The notes beneath the pieces were generated by a model, which was not told the DNA's origin, did no database searches, and was given only the letters and a program-made list of their open reading frames with translations. Below are positions 23,001-28,604 of a stretch of DNA of 64,000 bases, piece by piece. The stretch's first letter is position 1. Each line of letters starts with the position of its first letter. The DNA is from Pseudomonadota bacterium. GTDB lineage: Bacteria > Desulfobacterota > Desulfobulbia > Desulfobulbales > CALZHT01. Position numbers and translations under genes: made by a program. The stretch is from NCBI GenBank assembly GCA_018823135.1, contig JAHJJF010000086.1, positions 1 through 64,000 on the forward strand. The letters are read 5' to 3'.

Positions 23001-24507
23001 CAGGATTTATCACTTCGATGTTTGTGTTGCCAATTGTTGCCAAGGCCAGTAATGCAAGGGATGTATCCGTGGGATTGCTGATATAATTGATATTGCTTCC
23101 CCAGCCGCCATCCTGATTCTGCCGGGCAAGCAAAGCGGTATGCAGTTGAGAAACATCCAGCCCGGAACGGGAGAGCACCTGGATCTTCCTGGCAAGATAG
23201 TCCAGATTGGTTGTTTCTATGCCTTGTAACCAGGCAATTCCCTTATCGGAACTCTGAGTTGTATTGGTAAAATCACTGAGAGCGATCAAGGTATCGGATG
23301 TGTCCCGCTCTGCAGTGTAAAACCCATCCTGCCAACTTCCATTCACGTCCTGATTATTCATCAACCAGGCAACACCGTCATTAATCTCAGGAGCTGCGGT
23401 TCTCGGGTCAAATAGAAGTGTTTCAGGACCAGGATTTTCAGGGAGGTTCGTGAAGGGGGCGGTATCAATTTCAATCTTGCCGACACCGTTGGTGAGACCG
23501 GAAAACCACATGGTCCAGTTCTGCATAATATTCCGGATCCCGTAGAGATCGTTCTCGGAATAAGTGCCGGGCCGGGTTACGAAAATGCAACCAATTCTGA
23601 AGGTTTTCTGAGAATCTGTCACACCTGGAATGCGCTCGCCCTCTGCGGCGATTATATCATCAATGGAAACGTATTGAGCGGCGCCTTCAATCGTAACACC
23701 TGGCTCTGGCAATCTCTCATGATCAATTCCTGCATTGTCGATCAGGAGCATGGGAGGCACTTCACTCTTATCGATAAATCCCATGAGATAAAGATCAAGT
23801 GGACTGAAGTATTTCCTCCCGGCAAGCGAAGTGAAAGTTCCGTTGCCGTTATTTATCCAGCGATTGCCGTACTCCAGAGAACCTGCCGTATCAAGCAGGA
23901 AATTCCAATGCGATCCACCTTTGCCAAGAAGATCGATGCTGATGGTGTTATCAGGTTTTCTGTAGGTAACTTCTGCTGCCCACCTATGGAGTAATTCGTG
24001 ACTCAGGGTTCCCATTGTTTCTGAAAAACCTGGATCAAGGGGGTCAACACCGATGGACTGGATATTACCCATATCAATGGTGCCCTGAAGCACACCATTA
24101 CTTCCGTAAAACGTTGAATTGTTAAACAGGTCTTTGCCTATGCCCTGGACATCGTTTTTTACTTCATGATAAAAGGCTATGGCTTCATCTTGAGGCATCA
24201 GGAAGTCGAAATTTGAAATAATTACCAAGAAGTCATAATCATCTTGGTGGGTTGCGATAAATTCTTTGGCAATCTCCTGACGAGGAAGAGCATTTGACTG
24301 CCCATCCGGCAGATTGGCGTCATAATCGCCCTCCACTTCCATGACAATCACGTCGCCGTGATCAACTAAGGTAGAAGCAATGAATTCGGCGGCCAAAGAA
24401 TGTGAGACTGGTGATACAATCAGAAAAAAATAAAAAAACAAAAAAATTCTTTTCTTGTAATACAAGAAAGCCTCACGCAAACTGGACCACACACACAAAT
24501 TGTGCAT
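8023..24507 (-). CDS. Giant mosaic exported protein (5494 aa): HExxH peptidase-like domain, cyclase-like repeats, CARDB, FlgD-Ig, beta-propeller, FN3, discoidin-like domains
   Basis: The start at 24507 has GAGG upstream and a signal peptide ending near LAA (38-40). Residues 41-360 form a peptidase-like domain with HELLH (170-174). About 370-630 are alpha/alpha-toroid repeats (QNQDGGWG, QNTDAGWG, QNIDGGFG, QSQDGSW) like prenyltransferase/cyclase repeats. Then come about four CARDB domains (to about 1085), a FlgD-like Ig (SPNGDGIQD), a TolB-like propeller (WSPDGKKIAYA, about 1190-1670) and further FlgD-Ig and Ig-like units. Many FN3 domains with PPAPP linkers follow. A discoidin/F5-8C-like insert (about 3690-3790) breaks one of them, and a second propeller lies near 4100-4370. 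More CARDB and Ig domains and an amidotransferase-like C-terminal region complete the chain. It has no recognised anchor. It is the first gene of a three-gene minus-strand set and presumably works at the cell surface. Confidence 0.85.
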   Translation of the reverse strand: MHNLCVWSSLREAFLYYKKRIFLFFYFFLIVSPVSHSLAAEFIASTLVDHGDVIVMEVEGDYDANLPDGQSNALPRQEIAKEFIATHQDDYDFLVIISNFDFLMPQDEAIAFYHEVKNDVQGIGKDLFNNSTFYGSNGVLQGTIDMGNIQSIGVDPLDPGFSETMGTLSHELLHRWAAEVTYRKPDNTISIDLLGKGGSHWNFLLDTAGSLEYGNRWINNGNGTFTSLAGRKYFSPLDLYLMGFIDKSEVPPMLLIDNAGIDHERLPEPGVTIEGAAQYVSIDDIIAAEGERIPGVTDSQKTFRIGCIFVTRPGTYSENDLYGIRNIMQNWTMWFSGLTNGVGKIEIDTAPFTNLPENPGPETLLFDPRTAAPEINDGVAWLMNNQDVNGSWQDGFYTAERDTSDTLIALSDFTNTTQSSDKGIAWLQGIETTNLDYLARKIQVLSRSGLDVSQLHTALLARQNQDGGWGSNINYISNPTDTSLALLALATIGNTNIEVINPAIEYLKGQQNTDAGWGADGTSNIFTSVNVITAFSSYQQDYELDGFIQNGLVWIYSKQNIDGGFGNSPSTVYNTATTLIGLKQFGISSDVTDRALNYILERQSQDGSWYASAHQTSKAVNAMWVAMRDPDLVVSTSDIIPSPENITSLPTQVDLSVTVHNNGMTDVADAQVILYENTISEENKLGEQFVAVISQSSATVVFNTTINDGNSHRYFAVVDPDNLIKEASENNNIALRMLYPEPTYDFEILASDLTVTPETANYFQDVVIHNLISNHGTLDSYNVPIKYYLDLPSGAVEIVLEYIDVPSGQTIDHEYIWKADVVGEGMPLNLQIDPENAFAELSEANNQSNKLITVNSAIDPNLTLSYLDIVADPTPASEKGTTTLSAKIENNGFAPAENVEVQFHLGDPQMGGELLGASTIPLIPINGSETASHVWTDIPVSGEKVISVVVDPDSNINEISETDNSAFNTLKILTLPDLTLSIRSISFSPDAPKEGDILTIEVLVQNAGEQDSSSVTVVISENGNQIGEETLAFVEGNSQGSVFFTYDTIGKTGLHTVTAQVDPSDTILEQDNENNTASRNFGVQDSNLWLTEQYISPNGDGIQDSTDFTFRLESPQTVEIVIVNEYGEAVRTFSGSEFENVAAGAISWDGLDDFGRVVEDGQYQIQIRSEDSILSSLVIVVDNNKLLWSTTAGTDYILQRSTNTPKNAVWLPDESGFIYSNISSLLACRYGVKSPLCGLFYYSIDGATKVRLTKEEWYNDYNSNYSYHYEYVNDSECDNVFFKISDDSKKVAFIILKYNKLITQWEYQLWSVNTNGGELHLVESLNTESYRGVYWSPDSAYLAYKIYDTVTSGYKIIISKPDGSEKVEIIPNWSNSTGSYQSFRWSPDGKKIAYASETHLVVSDINGQQENIFPVQSPSHTIIEWFDENQILLRDYNLGLSGNLFNIWVIDTTFQQQPLMVAENAYLFALDLSLLGCNRWGGGGSGYTDNYISLSPDKNHFAYLKSPSDHTIVVCDKTGVCKTAVEEMDNFYENSYNFSWSPNGKKFFGSNWTAGYFFTYDIDSDQVDFFPTENWWITCLRPHIPSQDELPSNYKVWPYPEEFCNNVYDDIELEPDYWLSDNIISIWNKKFIKYNQSPIYHESILNITNGSTSYFPIGGNVSPQQNYIFKPGIVASSLLPLTTELQVTKDDFAVILKGIASDLNFSGWTLEYANQQTPNDWHLITPPSEKPVIDDVFAEWVPPCEGTFYVKLTATDKAGNTKWTRKRVSWGKKFAITNLYKSGELFSPNNDGVNDTVSLHFTINEPVHLEFNLLDNENNLLRTFPGDFAVPGPYSIVWDGMDDQGNVVLDGIYKIKILNYEFYFQVDNTLPEIKLEFSEITNRISVSLDALVLDENLKVWTIEYGEGINPSEWYSLKNGENEVWAKDDKNDLIYDGEGNLVPGEVFSFSENDLEFPINKRFRIVAEDYAGNSNTFDVIFGEEIFVLRRWDDAFISLNRTATGNFQSTNLLEAEYVQAEIHTLKLVETILPQFASMTIQYRTNNTWYDDTTITEIALTNPEIEWDASSFEIHEIQGVRVYAEDATGREFYSNNAYFTPEVFSISFCHKPLSMQDLIYTSISLYEDLAFQKIQMQSNGDPDFVEWTDVWVKDAASGVSSQIGAPPLSDFLQDVNYNLRMIGITPSGEEYISNSENYPPVDCPDSQPEEDPVKKGRLELDISQDESLECNSITSNATISVLSSGAISSYPKTVTYVIENTGEPQLLRSFDFATHRWGKLEVDTSIMAEGVYPVSATLGYESSTDVYTDNLVVDRALPLSRITYPDSSSEICPRRIDNQDGSWYGIDIEGIATDNNEVQRYEIFYGIGANPTQWLPAKTQSGCGENQQCNISVEIAKQGLLGTWDVSNLSESLYTLKLKVVDQSGNVSCSFATVIFDKIVNVDASIDNYLISPNGDDIFEEVSLSYHIDEVSTLDAKVYGPFDSKEKANTQSSLIRTVVEGVTQLAGDGDFVWDGKDNTGGGVSDGWYAFALFATDSCGNVNQKTFLIEVDNSPPITTITSPLSTIIQDLAVDVTGTAADEHFLKYRLVALNSNNHSELYILAESDIPAEDKTLGLWNTFGLSEGQWDLKLYATDLAGNSSDATVTVNLEPRPDLLKTFLVDPEIFSPNSDGNLENGQIQYELTDICDLTINILDSNKTLIKSTTFSAHLPGFHTYHWDGTANSSAPVPDGTYGIDIIAALTSNNSIVQNESITVEIDTIPPIIEILSPLNDTHLKESLNVSGTVNDANLETYSMTYSSSQETVTFASENRVRENHTFAILNDLHEGSYILHVAAVDAAQNSFARDIQFTVDNTPPAFDFVTPLNGELYGFGKEVIEIKGTITEENFSGYTLRSGVGEEPIEWTLLVSEENLPSNEELYQWDVGQNSNISDNSYTLSLVAIDKAGWEIEKRASVIVDNTVPIVAITYPLEGGYFRENGAILGTASDQNISEYKVELSGGECLSAYQWIILKREAVSVIDGDLASINALPADGTYCLRATALDTIGNNAVVTRTFHVDTIPPAPPVLNGHLIEDQDTLLSWTHENVSDVAGYNLYRNGQRVNNDLLTDQNYTDYNLSEGGFSYEVTAVDAAGSESNFSNAIKIVIDNTGPDVNITSPENGATVSDLVDIRGTSSSSDDFKEYRISVRSGANPSEWQLIRESPVPIRSNTLYQWDTIGLSDNVYSLKLEAEDLHDNISSKIVIVTIDNTPPAAPVLISAVPSGDSVDLSWQANNEDDLAGYLLYRNHQLANVSGFTYGDLKPYLISGTMYTETEVPDGVHHYYLIAMDQAGNTSDQSIILEVDLDNRAPQARIKVPTSGIVFQEPIILTADSEDSDIATIQFQYRKSNEAIWTDLGSPVTSPFVVTFDPATLLLDYNDYLLRSVATDVGGRTDNQPQEIVVTYTDLTPPSAPSGLQAKVVSGIVTLSWSGNTELDLAGFNVYHQSSKLNSQIILDEFYDYPQYSSGLSGGDYSFHVAAVDIYGNESEMSPLSVNVPGAILQQQPRVVTEQNITLEGMTQPLLNVEVFHDTQTGVVSLGSVSASQEGNFIVDAILISGDNSFYSVATDSKGNTSKPSNIIIVSYSEPPSPPTGLYVDVSEFDVHVAWDPNQESNIHGYNLYRDGIKINEIQPLDIPNENLTASGNAQYAYRVFDSNIQSAWYDCGINLSSPGWLEVQFTSEIQISDIGIDWKDEFYSGRDFEIQAWIEGTWQSAAIFTGNQEIKISSNFYPPIKTDKIRVNITSTNNPESGSCAMLSELSILQEAHIIENVYNDIGLGDGEYHYQVSAVNVYELESILSEPVSIVVGDIVPPAPPSNLIATVSGNDVSVSWDENLETDLAGYNFYKLVNAEWIKINTLLLTQQAYQEFELINATYSYRVTAVDNTGNESESSMEVSAVVNIIPPASPTNLHISAPVDGGRLELCWNASIEPFEGYALYRSIISGSSYNRVNEGLIQETCYIDDELINGTQYYYIVVSVDQFGNESTQSNEASSTPQDLEYPMVPQIIEPTQSGYSITTDSDNITISGKTESNAIVSLFNNEEFISETIASASDNIKNTYRYGINGKIDVSHTDGILAYNYSNSRILFYGLAEYHSSILLKSTVSYITWSDPGDMLAYVYQNGGYFRIGIYNFITKTDSNLTECSDCAEVFPSWSGDSIVAYISKKNGSNDLWMKNFETGGISQLTNGYSIDFAEIAPDGSKVAFFEGQTLSVIDPETFEITLIDSLIHRSGEIPSLGWNPDSSSIAFTSSRNGVVDIYVYDFSLGQVYQVTDTDQNELELSWSDSGKDLAYIKEIQANSWEVRIVSVEDMNKDHIVEAIKNNKPSNLIWRPSVLHYLSGPYVKTVHFAGTFTFENVPLNAGENVFTATAMDDGGNVSDPSDEIVVYLDPSFLPDLEVFDDDIFIFPVAPLAGQETVISVPIRNPGSFDLENVDTSIYILDATGRMELVKTATIPSLISGSEEWLSFTWDTTGNVGRNTIYVTVDPQDVFNEASETNNNANKDFYVVEEHGIAMSVMLDSDQYRSYDYLSVIIDLFNSGLDQDVTLDITIEDENSYLVENFDSLYATLTYGVVDNYILYWNTTDIFAGNYQLRANLKDSASITIKETIIPFVILPELVIEAAVSTAKIHFGPEEDVSVNITVANNSLNSLVAGLDVQMTIKDSEGTEVGLNYFDNLALLSDTNVSLKSSWNTGLVAPGDYLIELTCLLNNEIVAQDSSAFVIDTVSELSGAVTIDPEVVTFGNGATAHYTITNTGNASAGAVELNILLLDSLTSTIIATAVESVDLILGDTLTGNVTFPADLLSLGNYTILMQAYHEQTMLHIGDTIFTVKDLTAPIVEIISPVQASILNGIFDLEVKATDDASGVSGVEYRIDSRTWLPIPLTNQISGVYSLAYIPLAEDEGEHSIQFRGTDNAGNVSCAVSSLVTIELCNPFDELSGSVTIGPDPLYFGQDISFVYHINNGCTKDLQGLTVRLNINDPVTGSVAAFVSTVNVPSEGNYNGIFTFSSLDLNVQVYDVLLGVEIDGESGLKTLEISSLEVLPALEVTNGIADQSNVLVWLNRIITGNTFPAQCSDQVRIDLLNTMLSNGVDKYRIVCDKSEFEHELRNPFFTDILILGDQQPLTDHHIDELMDKVYSGTGLVSAGWLEHGTHFEGENLFLGINDKGTLAGSQHEIQLLDSPITTADVWAVNSYAWRVEIAANATVAGWILGNNSNNYPAIVLSDYGIGKTIFYAFDLSEAITDLNLAEFSDLLTLSLAYVHKVADQSIVKPYHMVPHALTTTSPGRGFDLSVAISYPPELRIYDTQTDTWVVENPWFFNLPVASGGTIVMPYSILLPDTLGTYTLSIENGFMDQDQYVPLQTDTYDIVLDQDRAALIDSIIGEVSSLQLSSQDSAKAADIIACLENVRANVIIDIGDLQVNIHEIEKAIDSLLRIESIDISDIRLQLDTLLRIEQGRYYFYE

Positions 24508-24989
24508 TGATTGACCTCAGAATATATTTAAAGAGTATTAATGAGACGGATAGGCTCTATCAGCCGAACAGCTCCTCCCCCCAAGAAGAATATGTTCTTT
24601 ATTCAACAATATTAATGTGTTACATTCTTCACCAACAACAAAAGTTACCAAACAAAGAATAAAAAAAACTCTTACACAAATAAAGATTTCAAGGAAATCA
24701 ACATTGAAACCTTCAAATGACTCCAACCCACCGGAATGCTAGGATAAATGAATTTATGTCACGCACATTGGGCAACATTTGATAGATACTAACTGTTAGT
24801 TACTATCAAAATAATTTCTAGATGTCAAACACTGATAATGTTTTTGACAAACAGGAGCGGTTTGCCAACTGTTTGAGTGTCAGCATAATTGTTTACGGAA
24901 ATATCCTTCTTGATCTCAAATCGAGAATGAACCTTTCCGTCTGTTAGTTTATAATAAATCTGATTAAAATATCGAAGGGACAACTGAGA

Positions 24990-25019
24990 CAAAACTAAAC
25001 CATCTGAAGGTTAGTTTTG
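24990..25019. repeat. Inverted repeat CAAAACTAA / TTAGTTTTG
   Basis: Nine-base perfect arms (24990-24998 and 25011-25019) surround a 12-base centre. There is no T-run after either arm, so an ordinary terminator is unlikely. It adjoins the GGGGACGA repeats and the tRNA fragment, so a binding site within an integration region is plausible. Confidence 0.5.
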
Positions 25020-25037
25020 GGGACGATCTGGGGACGA
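25019..25037 (+). repeat. Two direct GGGGACGA repeats, 11 bases apart
   Basis: Copies lie at 25019-25026 and 25030-25037, about 120 bases from the tRNA-Leu fragment. One helical turn of spacing next to a tRNA attachment site suggests arm-type integrase sites or the residue of a lost integrase gene. This is inference, since no integrase gene is present in the window. Confidence 0.4.
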
Positions 25038-25156
25038 AAAACCTGGAAAATGGTCAAAATGAGAGAAAATCCTCCAAAATTTTCTACCAGTTTTTTATAA
25101 TTATTTCAGTAAGTTGTTAATATTATAGCATTTTCTTAACTACTGCAAAATAGGTC

Positions 25157-25211
25157 TTAAAATCCCTCGGGGTTTATCCCTGTACGAGTTCGATTCTCGT
25201 CCCGGGCACCA
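25157..25211 (+). pseudogene. 3' fragment of tRNA-Leu(UAA), candidate attachment site
   Basis: The segment runs from the anticodon loop (TTAAAA) through the 3' anticodon stem (TCCC), the long variable arm (CTCGGGGTTTATCCCTG), the T arm (CGAG-TTCGATT-CTCG) and the acceptor 3' strand, and ends in CCA at 25211. This order matches bacterial tRNA-Leu(UAA). The 5' half (acceptor strand, D arm, 5' anticodon stem) is absent upstream. Integrases that use tRNA genes recombine in the anticodon or T loop and leave exactly such a 3' half at one element end. The fragment is followed by its own terminator, so the chromosome side is to the right and an inserted element would lie to the left. Confidence 0.8.
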
Positions 25212-25222
25212 AGTAAAATCAA

Positions 25223-25254
25223 GGGGCTGTCCCAAATTGGGCGGCCCCTTTTTT
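25223..25254 (+). terminator. Rho-independent terminator after the tRNA-Leu fragment, probably bidirectional
   Basis: A GGGGC...GCCCC hairpin with an inner CCCA/TGGG pair is followed by TTTTTT (25249-25254). Read on the minus strand it is followed by TTGATTTTACTT, so it can also end the TPR-methyltransferase gene that stops at 25309. Confidence 0.8.
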
Positions 25255-25308
25255 GTCTGTGGAGATTTGCCCCGCTCTTCTCACAAACCGAGATGGATAC
25301 AGATCCGC

Positions 25309-26862
25309 TTATATCCTGGACAGGATGTACATCTCACCCATGGTCCACTCACCCTTCTCCTCACGAATCCCGGCAGACTCACAAAACTCGACGTGGAAGG
25401 AGAATCTGTCGGCAAGCCTGTTGATATAATCCGACGAATGAGCGAAGCGACCGGACTGCCTCAACATATACTCTTCTTTCATATTGCAGAATTCAGTTGA
25501 AAACAGAACCCTGTCGCCTGCAGCTGTGCATTTATTCAGAGCATCGAAAAGAGGGGTAAGGTTCCCGAAATAAATGATAACATCGGTGAGCAGATAAAGC
25601 GCAAAGCGCTCCTCAACATTATTGAGGAATTCAACGAGGTCACCCTGGGACAGGGTGTCATAGACCTCCTTTGCTGCCGCCTTTTCAAGCATTTTTGCCG
25701 ACAGATCCACCCCGGCCAGCCAACCGACGATGGGCCTGAACTGCATCCCGGACAAACCGGTGCCGCACCCGAGATCAAGGGCCTTTTCAAAATGTCCGGG
25801 AATGCCTGGGAGATTCAGCAGCGCCTGTTTCAGGCGGGCCGGAATCTCATATTTCATGGCAGTCAGACTCTTTTCAAAATTAAGGGCATAGCCGTCAAAA
25901 AGATTCTCCACATACTGCCTGGGCACCGAATGCGCCATCCTGCCCATCAACGCCGAAAGCATATGATTATCGGCTTCCAGGCTGTCAGCGGTGGCAAATG
26001 CGCGGCCATACGCCTCTATTGCCTGGTCAATTTCATTTCGTAAATGATGAATGAGTCCAAGCCCTCTTAAGATAACACCGTTTTGAGGATCTATTTTAAG
26101 GGCCAGTTTGAAAAACTGGATAGCCTCGTCAAGCTCGCCAAGATCCTTGGATACGATGCCGAGGTTGAAAAGAACATCCACATCCAGGGGATTAGCTTTA
26201 AGTGCGGCGCGAAGATGCCGGCCAGCCGCTTCATTTCTCCCCAGTTGACGCAGGATCGTCCCGAGATTATAGAGGGCATTGCCGTTTTCCGGATCGATCT
26301 CCAGGTTGCGGTTAAAACAGGAAACCGCCTCTTCGAGGCGCCCCTGGCCGTATCTAACCAGGCCAAGGTTATATGCTGCATGGGGATGTGAGTCGTTCAG
26401 CCGGAGACATTTTTCAAAAAAGCCTGCGGCCTGATCAAGCTGCCACAGCTCATACAAAATAATGCCGAGGCAATGATGCGCTTCGATATCTTCCCGGGCA
26501 AGGGCAACGACATCACCATAGGCCTGAGCCGCCTCCTGCAGATTGCCAAGTTCCTGCAGCGCCGCCCCCTTCTTCCTCAGAATCAAGAGATTTCCAGGAT
26601 CATATTTAAGGGCTTCCGAATAGTGCCGGAGCGCTCCTTCAAGATCATCAAGACTGTGGCAGACAATACCAAGATTGAACAGAAGCTCGACATCATCCGG
26701 GGAAATCGCCATGGCCTGGCGATACAACGATGCGGCGTAACCAAACCTGCCTGCCTTATGGTGCGCCAGTCCGAGAAGAAACAGCTCATCCCGACTCTGT
26801 GGACGGAGTCGGCCAATTGCCGATCCGGACTTTCGATTCTTTTTCTTTTTTCCGTTCTTCAT
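25309..26862 (-). CDS. TPR-repeat SAM-dependent methyltransferase
   Basis: The product is 517 residues with a very basic N-terminus (MKNGKKKKNRKSG) and no signal peptide, so it is cytoplasmic. About residues 30-300 are consecutive 34-residue TPR units (for example YRQAMAISPDDVELLFNLG and FKLALKIDPQNG). The C-terminal 200 residues are a class I methyltransferase with the SAM-binding motif LDLGCGTGLSG, then GVDLSAKMLEKA. This layout matches the predicted TPR-methyltransferases of COG4976; the substrate is unknown. It is divergent from, and clearly paralogous to, the gene at 27261, with the same C-terminal block (SGRFAHSSDYINRLAD, then REEKGEW). The bidirectional terminator at 25223 closes it. 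Confidence 0.88.
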   Translation of the reverse strand: MKNGKKKKNRKSGSAIGRLRPQSRDELFLLGLAHHKAGRFGYAASLYRQAMAISPDDVELLFNLGIVCHSLDDLEGALRHYSEALKYDPGNLLILRKKGAALQELGNLQEAAQAYGDVVALAREDIEAHHCLGIILYELWQLDQAAGFFEKCLRLNDSHPHAAYNLGLVRYGQGRLEEAVSCFNRNLEIDPENGNALYNLGTILRQLGRNEAAGRHLRAALKANPLDVDVLFNLGIVSKDLGELDEAIQFFKLALKIDPQNGVILRGLGLIHHLRNEIDQAIEAYGRAFATADSLEADNHMLSALMGRMAHSVPRQYVENLFDGYALNFEKSLTAMKYEIPARLKQALLNLPGIPGHFEKALDLGCGTGLSGMQFRPIVGWLAGVDLSAKMLEKAAAKEVYDTLSQGDLVEFLNNVEERFALYLLTDVIIYFGNLTPLFDALNKCTAAGDRVLFSTEFCNMKEEYMLRQSGRFAHSSDYINRLADRFSFHVEFCESAGIREEKGEWTMGEMYILSRI

Positions 26863-27254
26863 GTGTTCAGCCGTTTCTTAATCAACAAGGCCGGACAGTC
26901 ACATGCCTGCCCAAACTATCTCCATTTAATGAAATCCATAAAAGGCTAGTAATTTAATAAAATACGATGCGCATGTCAAATTCCAGAGGGGATAACCGGT
27001 CATTTTTCAGCACAATCGACCTCAAAGGCGACGCGAAGGAAATCGGTCCGGGTATGTCACCATGCGCCTTATGCTTATTAAATTCCATTGTAATCAGGAA
27101 AAATTACCCCAGTACCTTGAAGTCACCAGTCACTAACACTGGTTGCGGGTGCATCGGAAATACATTATATGTTATCTTCATTTTTCAGTGTAAATTTGAT
27201 GTCTATTCCATGAAGGAATTCATTTCCTGCTGAATTAATTCACTCCCCCCGTGT
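26863..27254. other. Divergent intergenic region between the two TPR-methyltransferase genes
   Basis: This 392-base gap must hold both promoters. An 88-codon frame (26967-27233, plus strand) has no ribosome site and no recognisable composition, so I do not call it. A small ACCAGT/ACTGGT inverted repeat near 27125-27143 is the only structure noticed. Confidence 0.5.
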
Positions 27255-27260
27255 GTGGTT

Positions 27261-28604
27261 ATGAATAAACACGACTCAAGAAACAGAAACCACAGCGCGG
27301 GATATCCCGAATCAACCGCCGATCTGCAAAGCCTCTTCACCGAGGCGTTGTCACAGCATCAAGCCGGCAATTATCCGGAAGCTGAACAGCTGTATAATCG
27401 CGTCCTTGCGCAGATCCCTGAAAACATCAATCTGCTCTGCAACCTGGGCGCCCTCTACAGAGAGATGAAAGATCCGGCATCCGCAGTAACCTGCCTGCAA
27501 CAGGCCAGGGCCATTGATCCTGAAAATCCCATAGTCAACCTCAATCTCGGTGCGACCCTCGAGGAATATAACGATATGCAAGGTGCATTAAATTGCTATC
27601 GAAAAGCACTGCGAACCGATCCTAATGACCCAAGAATTCTGAACAATCTTGGCAAAGCTCTGTATCTGCAGGGGAAGACTGAGGAAGCACTGAACTATCT
27701 CAACCGGGCGGTGATGATCGCTCCGGATTATCCTCTGGCGCAGAATAATCTGGGCGTGCTGCTCTGCGCCCTGGGGCGTACATCCGAAGCCATTGATTGC
27801 TTCAAACAATCCCTGGCGACAAATCCCCAAGACAGCGCAACCCTCTATAACCTGGCAGGTGCGCTGAATACGGCAGGCAACGAGACTGAAGCTGAATCCT
27901 TTTACCAACAGGCTCTTGCCGCTGATCAGCACAATGCCGCGGCCCGCCATATGCTCGCGGCGATCAGTGGCACTCCAACGCACAAGGCGCCCGCTGACTA
28001 CGTGGTGGACACCTTTGACCGGTATGCCGCCCATTTCGACTATCAGCTGACTGAAAAACTCGGATATCAGGTGCCGGGAATACTGAAAGATGCCTTGATA
28101 CAAACCATCGGCGACACACGCTTTGCACATGGCCTTGATCTCGGCTGCGGCACCGGCCTTTCCGGTCTTGCCTTTCGTGGTCTGACCAAGACCCTCTCCG
28201 GGGTTGATCTGTCCGAACGAATGCTGGAAAAAGCCGAATCCAAAAATATCTACGACAAACTCTACAAAGACGACCTCATCTCTTTTCTTGAAAAAACAGA
28301 AGACAAATTCGATCTTTTCATCGCAACGGACGTTTTTATATATATCGGTGACCTGCTGCGGATTTTTAAAACGATCAGGGAAAGAGCGGCAAGCTCTGCT
28401 TATCTTGCCTTTTCCATTGAGACGGCGGGCGAGGTTCGGGATTATGAACTGCGATCTTCAGGAAGATATGCACAGTCGGCGGATTATATTCACCGACTTG
28501 CAGCTGAGTGCGGATTTACCGTTGCAGCTGACCAGGAGCAGAATATCCGCAAGGAACAGGGTCAGTGGATCAACGGCAGAATATTTATCCTCAAGATTGC
28601 CTGA
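27261..28604 (+). CDS. TPR-repeat SAM-dependent methyltransferase, paralogue of the gene at 25309
   Basis: ATG 27261 is taken as the start (447 residues); an in-frame GTG lies two codons upstream and neither has a good ribosome site. About residues 25-240 are TPR units (YNRVLAQIPENINLLCNLG, YRKALRTDPNDPRILNNLG, FKQSLATNPQDSATLYNLA). The class I methyltransferase domain follows, with LDLGCGTGLSGLAFRG, GVDLSERMLEKA and the acidic segment FDLFIATDVFIYIGDL. The end (SGRYAQSADYIHRLAAE, RKEQGQWINGRIFIL) aligns closely with the divergent neighbour. The pair probably arose by inverted duplication and may modify related protein partners through the TPR array. The target is not known. Confidence 0.87.
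   Translation: MNKHDSRNRNHSAGYPESTADLQSLFTEALSQHQAGNYPEAEQLYNRVLAQIPENINLLCNLGALYREMKDPASAVTCLQQARAIDPENPIVNLNLGATLEEYNDMQGALNCYRKALRTDPNDPRILNNLGKALYLQGKTEEALNYLNRAVMIAPDYPLAQNNLGVLLCALGRTSEAIDCFKQSLATNPQDSATLYNLAGALNTAGNETEAESFYQQALAADQHNAAARHMLAAISGTPTHKAPADYVVDTFDRYAAHFDYQLTEKLGYQVPGILKDALIQTIGDTRFAHGLDLGCGTGLSGLAFRGLTKTLSGVDLSERMLEKAESKNIYDKLYKDDLISFLEKTEDKFDLFIATDVFIYIGDLLRIFKTIRERAASSAYLAFSIETAGEVRDYELRSSGRYAQSADYIHRLAAECGFTVAADQEQNIRKEQGQWINGRIFILKIA

Larger units (their letters stand above)
24508..25156. other. AT-rich non-coding stretch between giant gene and tRNA-Leu fragment
   Basis: No reading frame here has both a ribosome site and protein-like composition. A 62-codon minus-strand frame (24538-24726) is hydrophobic but unsupported. 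The stretch should hold the promoter of the giant gene, but I could not pick one confidently. At its right end are an inverted repeat and two GGGGACGA repeats, listed separately. Confidence 0.6.

Noticed and set aside
8023-24507. Repeated Ig/FN3/CARDB coding units considered as a CRISPR or DNA repeat array
   Set aside because: The repeats are divergent protein modules of about 90-100 residues, not short identical DNA repeats with spacers.
24538-24726. 62-codon hydrophobic minus-strand frame
   Set aside because: No ribosome site, no recognisable composition, and it lies in the AT-rich leader of the giant gene where chance hydrophobic frames are common.
25157-25211. Functional complete tRNA-Leu gene
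   Set aside because: The acceptor 5' strand, D arm and 5' anticodon stem cannot be found upstream; only the 3' half exists.
26967-27233. 88-codon plus-strand frame between the two TPR-methyltransferases
   Set aside because: No ribosome site and no protein-like pattern; it occupies the divergent promoter region.
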